A stretch of DNA of 64,000 nucleotides from Phycisphaerae bacterium (GTDB lineage Bacteria > Planctomycetota > Phycisphaerae > FEN-1346 > JAACEH01): positions 1 through 64,000 of the forward strand of contig JAAYDY010000042.1 of NCBI GenBank assembly GCA_012729015.1. Direction: 5' to 3'. This document shows positions 15,214 to 23,628 of this stretch, one piece after another; the first letter of the stretch is position 1, and the number at the start of each line of letters is the position of its first letter. The translations under genes and the position numbers were made by a program. The notes under the pieces are model-generated. The model had not been told where the DNA came from. It saw only the letters and a program-made list of their open reading frames with translations, and ran no database searches.

Positions 15214-16545
15214 CTATTTCTTCAGGCGATAGATGTGCTCCTGGAGTCCCTGAAACTGGTCGGTGAAGACGCCTCGCTTCATCTCGATCTCGCGGCCTTC
15301 GCCGACGACCTCCACCTTGCCGCTGGCAGAGACGCCCTTGACGGTGAACCGGGCAGCCGCGGGGGTGTCCTCGGTCCGCACGGCGAAGACGTAGGTGTTC
15401 TCTTCGTGTCGCTTGACCATAACGGCAATCGGATCGAGGCCGGCCTTGGCGACCTCGTCGGAGGCTGGAACCGACGAAGCCACCCGCACGGCGCCGCTGA
15501 CGGTCGGGCGATTGAGTACCGGGGCAAGCGACAGGATGCGCTTGTTGGTCTCAGTGAAGGTATCGAGCATCTCCTTGTCGGAAAACACGCTGTTGTGAAT
15601 GAACATATCGCCGCGGTCGGGCGGCCCCATCTGGTGCACGAAATACACGATGCCCTGCGCCCCGTGGATCAGCGACATCCAGACCTGGGCCTTGCTGGTG
15701 CGCGGCGTGTGCAGTTTGAACGGCTTCATGGCCTCGATGCAGACCCACACAATGCGTTTGCCTTCGCACATCTGGCGGAGACGTTTGACGCCTTCGGGAA
15801 CCACCCAGAACTTGCCGTCGATGTCCGGGTGCTGGCCGCGGCCGGGGTAGAAGTCGTAGCAGATGATGTCGCAGCCCTTGATGTACTCGATGTAGTCTTC
15901 CGGGTGGTCCTTGCGGAACATCCTGGCGCCATAGGGGCGGAAGAAGCCGAATGTCACATTCAGAAACACCGGTCGGTTCGGGTCCTTCTGCCGCCACTGG
16001 GCGTATGTCTGCTGAATCCACTTCGGAGGATACGGCGGGCCGTACTCGGCCCACTGCCGCTTGGGGGCGTCGGGCCAGACCTCGGCGGCAATCTCCGCAA
16101 AGCTCTTGCCCGGCCGATGCTCCTTCCAGAAGGCGGCAGACTTGGCGATGTCGGGTTCGTCGAGTTGCTGCCAGCCGATGAGGGTCTTGTTCTCCAGGTT
16201 GGCCAGGCCGGCGTCGTTCTGCGTGCAAACGGCGTATAGATTGTGCTTCTTGAGTTCATCGAATTGCGCCTCGTTGGTCTTGCCGCCAAGCGCCACGTAC
16301 ATCGTGACGCCAGCCTCGCTGTATCGTCGGGCATCGGAGACGTTCTGCGCCCAGACGCCGATGGGGAACCAGTTCGGATCGGTCGGCGGGCCGTAAGACC
16401 AGCGGGCATAGGGGGACTCGGATGTTGCGGCGCGGTCGGCCTGACCGGCCGTACGACTGACGCTCAGAAGAACCGCCGCCAGAGCCAGGCCCACAGCCAG
16501 AGCCACGGTCATGATGCCCCCGCCCCTCGCGTAGGTGATTCCCAT
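15214..16545 (-). CDS. Secreted TIM-barrel-like (glycoside-hydrolase-like) protein
   Basis: Predicted exported protein of 443 aa. The ATG at 16545 follows an AAGGAG box. The N-terminus has a hydrophobic span (about residues 12-29) ending before TAGQADRA. The body has features of glycoside hydrolase-like (beta/alpha)8 proteins: FPIGVWAQN, MYVALGGKTNEAQF, GWQQLDEPD with an Asp-Glu-Pro signature, ICYDFYPG, WVCIEAMKPF and WMSLIHGAQGIVYFVHQ. The last ~100 residues look like a beta-sandwich. The architecture recalls GH42/agarase-type or putative endoglycosidase families, but I cannot assign a family or confirm two catalytic carboxylates. It is transcribed alone and divergently from the HAD operon. 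Confidence 0.75.
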   Translation of the reverse strand: MGITYARGGGIMTVALAVGLALAAVLLSVSRTAGQADRAATSESPYARWSYGPPTDPNWFPIGVWAQNVSDARRYSEAGVTMYVALGGKTNEAQFDELKKHNLYAVCTQNDAGLANLENKTLIGWQQLDEPDIAKSAAFWKEHRPGKSFAEIAAEVWPDAPKRQWAEYGPPYPPKWIQQTYAQWRQKDPNRPVFLNVTFGFFRPYGARMFRKDHPEDYIEYIKGCDIICYDFYPGRGQHPDIDGKFWVVPEGVKRLRQMCEGKRIVWVCIEAMKPFKLHTPRTSKAQVWMSLIHGAQGIVYFVHQMGPPDRGDMFIHNSVFSDKEMLDTFTETNKRILSLAPVLNRPTVSGAVRVASSVPASDEVAKAGLDPIAVMVKRHEENTYVFAVRTEDTPAAARFTVKGVSASGKVEVVGEGREIEMKRGVFTDQFQGLQEHIYRLKK

Positions 16546-16638
16546 TGCGATCTCCTTCCCGTTGTCCGTGTTCACGCGCCGAACCGACGCTACCGTGGTG
16601 TGAAACCCCGCACGCACGCCGCAGTCGTCGGAAAGAGG

Positions 16639-16647
16639 ATTTTACCA
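16639..16647 (-). promoter_or_regulatory. Possible extended -10 promoter of the secreted protein gene
   Basis: TGG-TAAAAT on the minus strand, about 95 nt before the start; no good -35 is seen. Confidence 0.35.
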
Positions 16648-16707
16648 GATACATACGCAGGAATACAGAAACCGTCCCGCGTGGCGAGTCCGAAACCATC
16701 CGCGGAC

Positions 16708-16736
16708 TTGACTTGACGGGCGAGAGCGGGGATTAT
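16708..16736 (+). promoter_or_regulatory. Putative promoter of the HAD/ABC/LolA operon
   Basis: TTGACT (16708-16713), 17 bp, GATTAT (16731-16736). A second overlapping TTGACG at 16713-16718 has 15-bp spacing to TATGCT. Transcription would start about 20 nt before the HAD start codon. Confidence 0.4.
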
Positions 16737-16762
16737 GCTCTGGACAGGAGGCGAGGTGGACG

Positions 16763-17356
16763 ATGGCCCTCAAGGCGATGCTTTTCGACATGGATGGAAC
16801 GCTGACGCGGCCGCGGCTGGACTTTGCGGCAATCAAGCGGGAAATCGGCATTCCGACCACGTCGTTCATCCTCGAGGTGATGGAAACGATGACGCCGACC
16901 GAGCGTGAGCGGGCCATGGCCATTGTGGAGCGGCACGAGCAGGAAGCGGCTGAACGGTCGGAACTCAATGACGGCGTGGTGCCGTTGCTGGCGGAGTTGG
17001 GCCGCCGCGGCATCCTGACGGGCATCATCACGCGCAACAGCCGCCGCAGCTGCGAGACCGTGATGACTCGGCACGAACTGGCGTTCTCGGTACTCGTCTG
17101 TCGCGAGTGTGCCCGTGCGAAGCCGTCTCCGGACGGGATCCTGCTGGCTCTGCAACGATTGAGGATCGACGCGGCCTCGGCCGTCTATGTCGGGGACCAC
17201 CTGATCGACCTTCAGGCCGGCCACGCGGCCGGCGCGCGGACCATCCTGGTCACCAACGGGCACGACAAGGGATTTCACGTGGAGGCGGACTTCGTGGTCG
17301 CGGGACCGGGGGAGATTGTCGGCCTGCTGGACACCTTGCAGGGCACAGCGCGTTAG
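16763..17356 (+). CDS. HAD-superfamily phosphatase (phosphoglycolate-phosphatase-like)
   Basis: Cytoplasmic hydrolase of 197 aa. All four HAD motifs are visible: FDMDGTLT with nucleophile Asp9 and Asp11, the Thr of IITRNS, Lys of AKPSPDG, and the acidic VGDHLID. A small helical cap lies between motifs I and II. The length and cap resemble Gph/PGMB-type phosphatases of small phosphorylated metabolites; the substrate is not predictable. The gene has an AGGAGG-like box and is first in a plus-strand run, but the next gene has its own strong promoter 75 bp later, so they may be only partly co-expressed. Confidence 0.9.
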   Translation: MALKAMLFDMDGTLTRPRLDFAAIKREIGIPTTSFILEVMETMTPTERERAMAIVERHEQEAAERSELNDGVVPLLAELGRRGILTGIITRNSRRSCETVMTRHELAFSVLVCRECARAKPSPDGILLALQRLRIDAASAVYVGDHLIDLQAGHAAGARTILVTNGHDKGFHVEADFVVAGPGEIVGLLDTLQGTAR

Positions 17357-17373
17357 GAAACCACCTGCAACTC

Positions 17374-17382
17374 TGCTATAAT
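17374..17382 (+). promoter_or_regulatory. Extended -10 promoter for the ABC transporter genes
   Basis: TGC directly followed by a perfect TATAAT (17377-17382), just after the HAD stop codon. A weak TTAGGA at 17353-17358 could serve as -35 (18 bp). Confidence 0.55.
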
Positions 17383-17431
17383 CCCGCGAACGTCAGCACA
17401 ACAAGCGATCCGGGCGCCCGGTGGAATAACC

Positions 17432-18526
17432 ATGGCATCGTATCTGGCTCTGAAGAACCTTCGGCTTCGCAAGGCACGGACGGTCATCAGCGTGGTGGCG
17501 GTCGGCGTGGGCATCATGACGTTACTGGTGGTCCGCGGACTGGCCGGGGGCACGATCGGCGAGGTGGCCCAGCGGATGAACAGCGTTCGGGCGGACCTGC
17601 TCGTCTTCGACAAGAGCCACAACACCATGATGCACAGCATGACGATGCGGCCCGGGTACGCCGAGCGCATCGGCGTGATGCCGGGCGTCGAACGGGTGGT
17701 GCCCGTGCTGAACGAATCGATTAAGCTGGCCGGTCAGCCGCAGACGATCTTCGCGGTGCCGGCAACGGCATTCGACACGTTCGCCGGCACCGAACACGTC
17801 GTCGAGGGCAGATTGTATGCTCCGGACTCCATGGAGATGATCGTTGACACGGTTCTGGCCCGCGAGGCGCGCCTCCAGGTGGGCGACGAGCTGGAGTTCC
17901 GCGGCGACAAGTACCGTATTGTGGGCATCGTCAAGGAGGGCGTGGCCGGCCGCGTGTTCATGTCGTACGAGACCATGGTGCGGCTGATGCAGCACGGTGA
18001 GCGGCGGGCCAACATGCTGATGGTCAAGGCTGCCTCACCCGGAGACGTCAGGAAGATCGCCGAGCAGATCACCGGGATCGGCCTGATCGTCGTCGACAAA
18101 GGCAACTACTACGACGTGGTCGCCGGAGACTTGCGAGGGCTGGACCAGTACACATGGGCGACGACTGGCGTGACGCTGGTCGTGAGCCTCCTGACGATTC
18201 TGCTGACGATGTTCACGATCATCCAGGAACAGACTCGCGAGATCGGCATCCTCAAGAGCTTGGGCGCCACGGACGGCTACGTCATGCGGCTGGTCTTCAT
18301 GCAGAGCCTGCTGATCTGCATGGCGGGCGTCCTGGTCGGATACGCCATGTCGTACGGGGCCAAGCTGGTCATCAAGATCGTTCTGCCGCTGATGACGGTG
18401 ACCTTCGACTGGCCCCTGCTGACGATCGCGCTGGCCATCGGCCTGGCCGGGGCACTGCTCGGGGCGTGGTACCCCGCGTACCGGGCGTCGCGGCTCGATC
18501 CGGTGGAGACGCTGAGTTACGAATAA
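17432..18526 (+). CDS. MacB/LolC-type ABC transporter permease
   Basis: Inner-membrane permease of 364 aa in the FtsX/MacB superfamily. One transmembrane helix lies near the N-terminus (VISVVAVGVGIMTLLVV, about residues 17-33). A large periplasmic MacB core domain fills about 40-240. Three helices follow in the last 130 residues (GVTLVVSLLTILLTMFTII, LLICMAGVLVGYAM, LLTIALAIGLAGALLGAWYPA). The REIGILKSLGAT segment is the usual coupling region to the ATPase. With the next gene it forms an ABC exporter of the type that works on lipoproteins or envelope substrates rather than importing solutes. The downstream LolA-like gene supports a lipoprotein-related role (inference). Confidence 0.92.
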   Translation: MASYLALKNLRLRKARTVISVVAVGVGIMTLLVVRGLAGGTIGEVAQRMNSVRADLLVFDKSHNTMMHSMTMRPGYAERIGVMPGVERVVPVLNESIKLAGQPQTIFAVPATAFDTFAGTEHVVEGRLYAPDSMEMIVDTVLAREARLQVGDELEFRGDKYRIVGIVKEGVAGRVFMSYETMVRLMQHGERRANMLMVKAASPGDVRKIAEQITGIGLIVVDKGNYYDVVAGDLRGLDQYTWATTGVTLVVSLLTILLTMFTIIQEQTREIGILKSLGATDGYVMRLVFMQSLLICMAGVLVGYAMSYGAKLVIKIVLPLMTVTFDWPLLTIALAIGLAGALLGAWYPAYRASRLDPVETLSYE

Positions 18527-18571
18527 TCGTTCCTCCGGGAACGTCCATAGGGCGGGAAGGCGGTTGCGGCG

Positions 18572-19237
18572 ATGCCGATGATTGACGTGCGGAATCTTCA
18601 CAAGAGTTACCACACGCGGGACCTGGAGACTCCGGTGCTGCACGGCATCACGCTGCGAATCGAGCGCGGCGAGTTCGTGGCGCTGATGGGACCGAGCGGC
18701 TGCGGCAAGAGCACCCTGCTCTACTGCCTCGGGCTGATGACCCACTTCGACGGCGGATCGGTCATCGTCGACGGAACCGACGTTGCCACCCTGAGCGAGC
18801 CGGAGCGGGCCCGGATGCGCCGGGAACGGATGGGGTTCGTGTTCCAGCGGTTCAACCTGCTTCCGGCGCTGACGGCGGAGGAGAACATCGGCCTGACGCT
18901 GCGTCTGCGCGGCGAGACCGGGCACGACGGCGTCATGGAGTTGCTCGATCAGATTCAGTTGGCCGAGAAGCGGCACCATCGGCCGTCGGCCCTGAGCATC
19001 GGCGAGCAGCAGCGTGTGGCCCTGGCCCGCAGCCTGGTCGGGCGGCCAAGCATCCTCTTCGCCGACGAGCCGACCGGGAACCTGGACTCGGATAACGGCA
19101 ACCGGGTGCTCGACCTGATCCGCCAGTGCCACCGCGACATGGGCCAGACCGTGGTGATGGTGACGCACAATGAAGAGGCGGCCGGGTGGGCCGACCGCGT
19201 GATCCGAATGCGCGACGGACGATGCGTGGATGGTTGA
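18572..19237 (+). CDS. LolD/MacB-type ABC transporter ATP-binding protein
   Basis: ATPase subunit of 221 aa that energises the upstream permease from the cytoplasmic side. It has Walker A GPSGCGKST, Q-loop FVFQRFNLLP, signature LSIGEQQRV, Walker B ILFADEPTGNLDS and switch histidine VTHNEEA. The LDS-type Walker B ending and short length are typical of the LolD/MacB/FtsE group. It lies 45 bp after the permease and runs into the start region of the next gene. Signature glycine is present but reads SIGEQ in place of the commoner SGGQQ. Confidence 0.94.
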   Translation: MPMIDVRNLHKSYHTRDLETPVLHGITLRIERGEFVALMGPSGCGKSTLLYCLGLMTHFDGGSVIVDGTDVATLSEPERARMRRERMGFVFQRFNLLPALTAEENIGLTLRLRGETGHDGVMELLDQIQLAEKRHHRPSALSIGEQQRVALARSLVGRPSILFADEPTGNLDSDNGNRVLDLIRQCHRDMGQTVVMVTHNEEAAGWADRVIRMRDGRCVDG

Positions 19238-19250
19238 GAAGGAATCGGAC

Positions 19251-19940
19251 ATGCTCGCTCCGGAATTCGCCGAGGTGCGGCTGACCGCCGACCGGCAGCT
19301 CAATTTCCGCGCGTGGTTCTACCCATTCATTCTGCTGCTGGCCGGCGTGGCTGTCGCCAGCGGGCCCTGGACTGGAATCGACCGCCGCTGGACGTTCCTG
19401 GTCATGCTGCTGGGCTACATGTCGCTGGCCTGCACGTTCTTCCCGCTGCCGACGACACCAGTCGTGGTCCTTGCGGCCTCGCCGCAGGCGCTGGGGCTGA
19501 ATCCCTGGCTGCTGGCGGCGGCCTGCACGGCCGGGACGTGCATCGCCAACATGCACGATTACTACCTGGTGACGTTCTTCTACCGCTTTCGCCCCGTGCA
19601 GCGCATTCGCAAGTCGGCACTCTATGTAAGGGCGGCCCGCTGGTTCGACCGCGCGCCGTTTGTCACCCTGGCGGCGGCGAGTTTCCTGCCGATCCCGATT
19701 GACTTCGTGCGCCTCCTGGCCATCAGCCAGGGCTACCCGCGGCGGAAGTTCGTTCTGGCCAGCGCGCTGGGGCGTTGGCCACGGTACTTTCTGCTGGCCT
19801 ATTTCACCGACCGGTTCGACCTCGGCTGGCAGTGGGTATTGGCCGTGGCGGCCGTGACGGTGCTCGTCGGCGCGTGGCGAGGGTTGCCGCGCGTCGTTCG
19901 TGTTCTGGCAAATCTGAAGGCAAAGGAGCAGACCCCATGA
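19251..19940 (+). CDS. VTT/DedA-like integral membrane protein
   Basis: Predicted multi-span inner-membrane protein of 229 aa with hydrophobic segments near residues 19-38, 44-62, 75-95, 140-158 and 190-208. The segment FLPIPIDFVRLLAISQGYPRRKFVLASALGRWPRYF resembles the conserved re-entrant loop and glycine-rich motif of the VTT (DedA/SNARE-associated) family, including the closing Arg. DedA-like proteins act in lipid flipping and envelope homeostasis. The ATG at 19251 is preferred for its AAGGAA box; an ATG at 19230 overlaps the ATPase stop. Its own stop overlaps the next start (ATGA), so translation is coupled with the LolA-like gene. Confidence 0.75.
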   Translation: MLAPEFAEVRLTADRQLNFRAWFYPFILLLAGVAVASGPWTGIDRRWTFLVMLLGYMSLACTFFPLPTTPVVVLAASPQALGLNPWLLAAACTAGTCIANMHDYYLVTFFYRFRPVQRIRKSALYVRAARWFDRAPFVTLAAASFLPIPIDFVRLLAISQGYPRRKFVLASALGRWPRYFLLAYFTDRFDLGWQWVLAVAAVTVLVGAWRGLPRVVRVLANLKAKEQTP

Positions 19941-20845
19941 ACCTCCGACTGGCAGCCGTGATCGTCATGACGGGCGCGATCGTTGGAAGCGCCGTCGCCG
20001 CGCGGGCGCAAGCCGATAAGGAAGAAACGGCCGTGACGCCTCCCCCGGCCGCCACGGCAACGAACGAGGCACAACCGCCGGCCGCAACGACCGCCCCGGC
20101 CGCAACACCGGCCACCGAACCCGGCAAGGAACAGACGCCGGATGCCGAGCCTGCGACGCCGGCCGATCCGAACGTGGACCGCATTCTGCGACTGGCCGAA
20201 GAGGCGGGCAAGAAGATTGACCGCCTTGCGGCCGACTTCGATTACGACGAATACGAAACGCTGCTGGATGACCGCGAGTTTTACGAGGGCCGCATCATCT
20301 ACCGCAAGCCGAACCGCATCTTCATGGAGTTCACGTCGGGCGCGAAGCAGTCGTTCCGATTCGATGGGCGGGTGTTTGTGGACGACCGGCCGCAGCAGAA
20401 GGTGCGCCACATCTACGTGATGCGCAAGCCCACGGAGCCGGAGGTGGAGGATCTGGACGTCGACAAGGTGCCGTTTCCGCTGCCGTTCGGCCAGCAGCGG
20501 GATAAGGTGCTGCGGACCTTCGACGTGAAGTACGTCGGCAAGGAGGCGCTCGGGCCGTGGGCCGGCACGAGTAAGCGGGCCAAGGCGACCGACAAGACCG
20601 AGTGCGAGAAACTGACGCTGATTCCCAAGCCGCACAGCCCTATGGCCAAGGACTATCAGCGGATGGAGTTCTGGGTGAACGGTGAATCGGGGTTGCCAGC
20701 ACAGGTGCGGATGATCGACAAGTCGGACCGGATTCTGACGGTGCGCTTCAGCAACCTGGAAACCGGCGAGAGGATCGACGCCCCGGACAGAATCTTCGAG
20801 GAGCAGCCGCTGCCCAGCGGCTGGGACCGGTTCATGCACGAATAA
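19937..20845 (+). CDS. LolA-like outer-membrane lipoprotein carrier/sorting protein
   Basis: Periplasmic protein of 302 aa. Residues 1-25 are a signal peptide cleaved after ARA. Residues ~27-75 are a Pro/Ala/Thr-rich linker. From ~80 on the sequence follows the LolA/LolB half-barrel plan: DYDEYETLLDDREFYEGRI, KPNRIFMEF, FDGRVFVDDRPQ, and a final LPAQVRMIDKSDRILTVRFSNLE. LolA carries lipoproteins from a LolCDE transporter across the periplasm. It lies directly behind a MacB/LolC permease, a LolD-like ATPase and a membrane protein with 4-bp coupled overlap, so the group may be a reduced or specialised lipoprotein export pathway. Confidence 0.8.
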   Translation: MNLRLAAVIVMTGAIVGSAVAARAQADKEETAVTPPPAATATNEAQPPAATTAPAATPATEPGKEQTPDAEPATPADPNVDRILRLAEEAGKKIDRLAADFDYDEYETLLDDREFYEGRIIYRKPNRIFMEFTSGAKQSFRFDGRVFVDDRPQQKVRHIYVMRKPTEPEVEDLDVDKVPFPLPFGQQRDKVLRTFDVKYVGKEALGPWAGTSKRAKATDKTECEKLTLIPKPHSPMAKDYQRMEFWVNGESGLPAQVRMIDKSDRILTVRFSNLETGERIDAPDRIFEEQPLPSGWDRFMHE

Positions 20846-20933
20846 CGCGAAGGAGGCGTTGCTGCTGCGGGCCGACGGCCACCTATCCCCCCGGCCGAGG
20901 GCGGCCGGGCCACACGATCTGAGGTCGTTTCTT

Positions 20934-20980
20934 GGTGGCTGCCCCTCGACGGTGCTCGGGAACTGCGTCAGGCAGCCACC
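20934..20980. repeat. Long inverted repeat between convergent genes; copy of an intergenic element
   Basis: GGTGGCTGCC (20934-20943) and GGCAGCCACC (20971-20980) are perfect 10-bp complements enclosing 27 nt. It fills the space between the LolA-like gene and the convergent HIT gene, touching the HIT stop codon, so it could serve as a bidirectional terminator. Bases 20945-20981 match 60236-60271 with few differences. Confidence 0.55.
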
Positions 20981-21406
20981 CTACTTCGACAGCGTACTGG
21001 CAACCTTCTCGGCAATCCGCTTCAGTTCGGCCGGGTCGGCCTGCCCTGCCGGCCATGGCCGTTGGAGGCCATCGCCTGCGCGGCGGGGAATCAGGTGGAC
21101 GTGCATGTGCATGACCACCTGGCCGGCGCAGCGGCCATGGTTCTGGAGAATGTTCATGCCCTCCGCCCCGACCGCCTGCACCAGCGCCGGTGCGACACGA
21201 GCAGCCAACTCGAAAACGCCTGCGGCCACCTCCGCCGGCACGTCTTCGACGCCCACGTAGTGCTCCTTGGGAATCACCAGAGTGTGGCCTGTGGCAATGG
21301 GGCCGATGTCCATGAAGGCATAGGCCACGTCGGACTCCGCCACCTTCACCGAGGGAATCTGTCCGGCGACGATCTTGCAGAAAACGCACTGCGGATCAGC
21401 GGCCAT
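20981..21406 (-). CDS. HIT-family nucleotide hydrolase (HinT-like)
   Basis: Small cytoplasmic nucleotide-binding hydrolase of 141 aa. The HIT histidine triad is seen near the C-terminus as HMHVHLIPR, with the upstream loop NHGRCAGQVV. The N-terminus has CVFCKIVAGQIPS, the usual HinT beginning with a CxxC. HinT proteins hydrolyse adenosine phosphoramidates or AMP-lysine. The ATG at 21406 is supported by a GGAGG box. It lies downstream of the rplQ terminator on the same strand, so it may receive some read-through. It converges with the LolA operon. Confidence 0.93.
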   Translation of the reverse strand: MAADPQCVFCKIVAGQIPSVKVAESDVAYAFMDIGPIATGHTLVIPKEHYVGVEDVPAEVAAGVFELAARVAPALVQAVGAEGMNILQNHGRCAGQVVMHMHVHLIPRRAGDGLQRPWPAGQADPAELKRIAEKVASTLSK

Positions 21407-21429
21407 GGTCGACCTCCGTGGGGACGCGG

Positions 21430-21469
21430 AAAAAGAGAAACCGCGCAGAGGCATTTACCCCTGCGCGGT
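21430..21469 (-). terminator. Rho-independent terminator of the ribosomal super-cluster
   Basis: A 9-bp perfect stem (ACCGCGCAG / CTGCGCGGT, 21440-21469) followed on the minus strand by TTCTCTTTTT. It lies 11 nt after rplQ. Confidence 0.85.
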
Positions 21470-21480
21470 CGGCATTTCGG

Positions 21481-21894
21481 TTACTTCTTCTTCGGCTCTT
21501 CCTTTTCGGCCTTCTTGGCCTTGATCTCGCTGAGTTCGAGACGGACGCGGACGCCGGCGTCGCCCTTGCGCGGGCGGGCCAGCTTGAGGATGCGGGTGTA
21601 GCCGCCGGCGCGACCGGCGAACCGCGGCGCGATCTCCTCGCAGAGCTTCTTGGCAACCTGCTCGTCCTGGAGCCGCGATGCAACCAGGCGGCGCGACGCA
21701 AGCTTGCTGCCGCCGTTCTGCCCGCGTTTGGCAACGGTGATCAGCCGCTCGGCGAAGCGCTGGACTTCCTTGGCCTTCGGCCGCGTGGTGATAATGGCCT
21801 CGTGCTCGAAGAGGGCCGCCGCCAGACTGCGCATGAGTGCGAGTCGGTGAGCAGGCGTGCGATTGAGTTTTCTACCTTGTTTGCAGTGACGCAT
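21481..21894 (-). CDS. rplQ: 50S ribosomal protein L17
   Basis: Large-subunit protein lining the peptide exit region, 137 aa. The family start MRHCKQGRKLNRTPAHRLALMRSL is intact through the conserved segment RVARLITVAKRG-like block. The C-terminus carries a Lys/Glu-rich tail (KAKKAEKEEPKKK) beyond the usual end. It is the last gene of the cluster, 3 bp after rpoA and just before an intrinsic terminator. Confidence 0.97.
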   Translation of the reverse strand: MRHCKQGRKLNRTPAHRLALMRSLAAALFEHEAIITTRPKAKEVQRFAERLITVAKRGQNGGSKLASRRLVASRLQDEQVAKKLCEEIAPRFAGRAGGYTRILKLARPRKGDAGVRVRLELSEIKAKKAEKEEPKKK

Positions 21895-21897
21895 GAC

Positions 21898-22914
21898 TTA
21901 GGATTCCTTCTTGGTGACCATGGTCCCCTGGAGGTCCATGCCGAGCGAAAGACCGATGTCGGCGAGCTTGCGCTTGACCTCTCGCAGGCTGGTTTTGCCG
22001 AACGAACGTACCTTGAGCAGCTCGTCGTCGGTCTTGACGACAAGCTGTCCGATGGTGGTGACTTTCTCGGAGGCCAGGCAGTTGGAAGCCCTGACCGACA
22101 GATCGAGCGTATCGACCGAAAGGGCCAGCTTCTGTTCGAGCTCGCTGACGTATTCCTTCTCGGTCTCGACTTCTTCGGCCCCGGGCTCGATGGCCATGGG
22201 CTCACCCGGCTCGCCGTAGTAGACGAACGGGTTGAAGTGCTTGCGGAGGATGCGCGAGGCCTCGACCAAGGCCATCTCGGGGCTCGTCACGCCGTTGGTC
22301 CAGACCTCGAGGATCAACTTGTCGTAGTCGGTTCGCTGGCCGACGCGTGTTTCCTCGATCGAGTAGCGAACCCGCTTAACCGGGCTGTAGAGGGCATCGA
22401 CGGCGACGTAGCCGATGGGCTGGCTCTCGCGGATGTTCTCTTCGGCCGTAACATAGCCGCGGCCGCGCTCGACGGTCAGTTCCATCCGGAAGTCGATGTC
22501 GGCCGTCAGGGTGCAGAGGACGAGATCCTTGTTGATGATCTCGACGTTGGGGTCGGTCTGAATGTCGCCGGCCTTGACCTCGCCCTTTTCGCCGCGTTCG
22601 ATGACGACGGTGCGAGCATCGTCGCCTTCGAGCTTGACGACAAGGTTCTTGACATTGAGGACGATCTCGGTGACGTCTTCGAGGACGCCCTCGATGGAGG
22701 AGAACTCGTGGAGGACGTTGTCGATCTTGATGCCGGTAACAGCACTGCCCTCAAGGCCCGCCAGCAGGACGCGGCGCAAGCTGTTGCCCACCGTAACGCC
22801 AAACCCGCGTTCGAACGGCTCGACCACAAACTTGGCGTAGTTGATAGGTTCGCCGGAGCTCTCCTCAACCACGACCTTGCTTGGCAGTTCCAAGCCTTTC
22901 CACCGGATACGCAT
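21898..22914 (-). CDS. rpoA: RNA polymerase alpha subunit
   Basis: Assembly platform and regulator-contact subunit of RNA polymerase, 338 aa. The N-terminal assembly domain has FVVEPFERGFGVTVGNSLRRVLL; the C-terminal domain has SVRASNCLASEKVTTIGQLV and RSFGKTSLREVKRKL. A linker of about 20 acidic residues joins them. Normal length. It lies between rpsD and rplQ as in most bacteria. Confidence 0.98.
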   Translation of the reverse strand: MRIRWKGLELPSKVVVEESSGEPINYAKFVVEPFERGFGVTVGNSLRRVLLAGLEGSAVTGIKIDNVLHEFSSIEGVLEDVTEIVLNVKNLVVKLEGDDARTVVIERGEKGEVKAGDIQTDPNVEIINKDLVLCTLTADIDFRMELTVERGRGYVTAEENIRESQPIGYVAVDALYSPVKRVRYSIEETRVGQRTDYDKLILEVWTNGVTSPEMALVEASRILRKHFNPFVYYGEPGEPMAIEPGAEEVETEKEYVSELEQKLALSVDTLDLSVRASNCLASEKVTTIGQLVVKTDDELLKVRSFGKTSLREVKRKLADIGLSLGMDLQGTMVTKKES

Positions 22915-22937
22915 ATGTCAGGCCTCCTTTGTAGGAC

Positions 22938-23567
22938 CTAGCGAGAGCAGAACTCGACGATCAACTGCTCGTCGATCTGGATCGAGACGTCTTCCCGCGT
23001 CGGCAGAGCCGCCACGGTGGCCTCGAGGGTCGCTTCGTCGAGCGTCAGCCACTGCGGAGGCGTTCGCCCGGAGGAAAGCTGGCGATTGGCCTCGACCAGT
23101 TTCTTGGTCGCTTCGCGGTCCCGAAGCTTGATCACATCGCCGGATTTCACGGTGATGGACGAGATCGTCACGCGCTTGCCGTTGAGGAGGAAATGGCCGT
23201 GGCAGACCATCTGCCGCGCCGCCGGTCGGCTGGGAGCGAACCCCAGACGGTAGACGACGTTGTCCAGACGGCGTTCCATGAGCGTCAACAGGGCTTCGCC
23301 CGTGTTGGTCTCTTTGGCGGCCTCGGAGAACGTGCGGCGGAACTGCCGCTCCAGGACGCCGTAGTACCGGCGCAACTTCTGCTTCTCCCGGAGCCGCACG
23401 GCGTACTCGCTGGGCTTGCCATGGCTGAGGCCATGCTGTCCCGGCGGCTGGTTGCGCCACTGACGTTCCATGGCGCACTTGGCCGTTTCGCAGCGGGTAC
23501 CCTTGAGATAGAGCTTCATGCCCTCGCGACGGCACAGCCGGCATGAAGGACCTGTGTATCTTGCCAT
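22938..23567 (-). CDS. rpsD: 30S ribosomal protein S4
   Basis: Primary 16S-binding assembly protein, 209 aa. The N-terminus ARYTGPSCRLCRREGMKLYLKG keeps a CxxC pair, indicating a zinc-binding form. The S4 RNA-binding domain is seen at LDNVVYRLGFAPSRPAARQMV and GHFLLNGKRV. It follows rpsK after 61 bp and precedes rpoA. Confidence 0.97.
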   Translation of the reverse strand: MARYTGPSCRLCRREGMKLYLKGTRCETAKCAMERQWRNQPPGQHGLSHGKPSEYAVRLREKQKLRRYYGVLERQFRRTFSEAAKETNTGEALLTLMERRLDNVVYRLGFAPSRPAARQMVCHGHFLLNGKRVTISSITVKSGDVIKLRDREATKKLVEANRQLSSGRTPPQWLTLDEATLEATVAALPTREDVSIQIDEQLIVEFCSR

Positions 23568-23628
23568 ATCTGTCTGTTCCTCACACGGACTACCAGGGAA
23601 ATCCTAACGCACGCTCCGGCCCGGCCGC

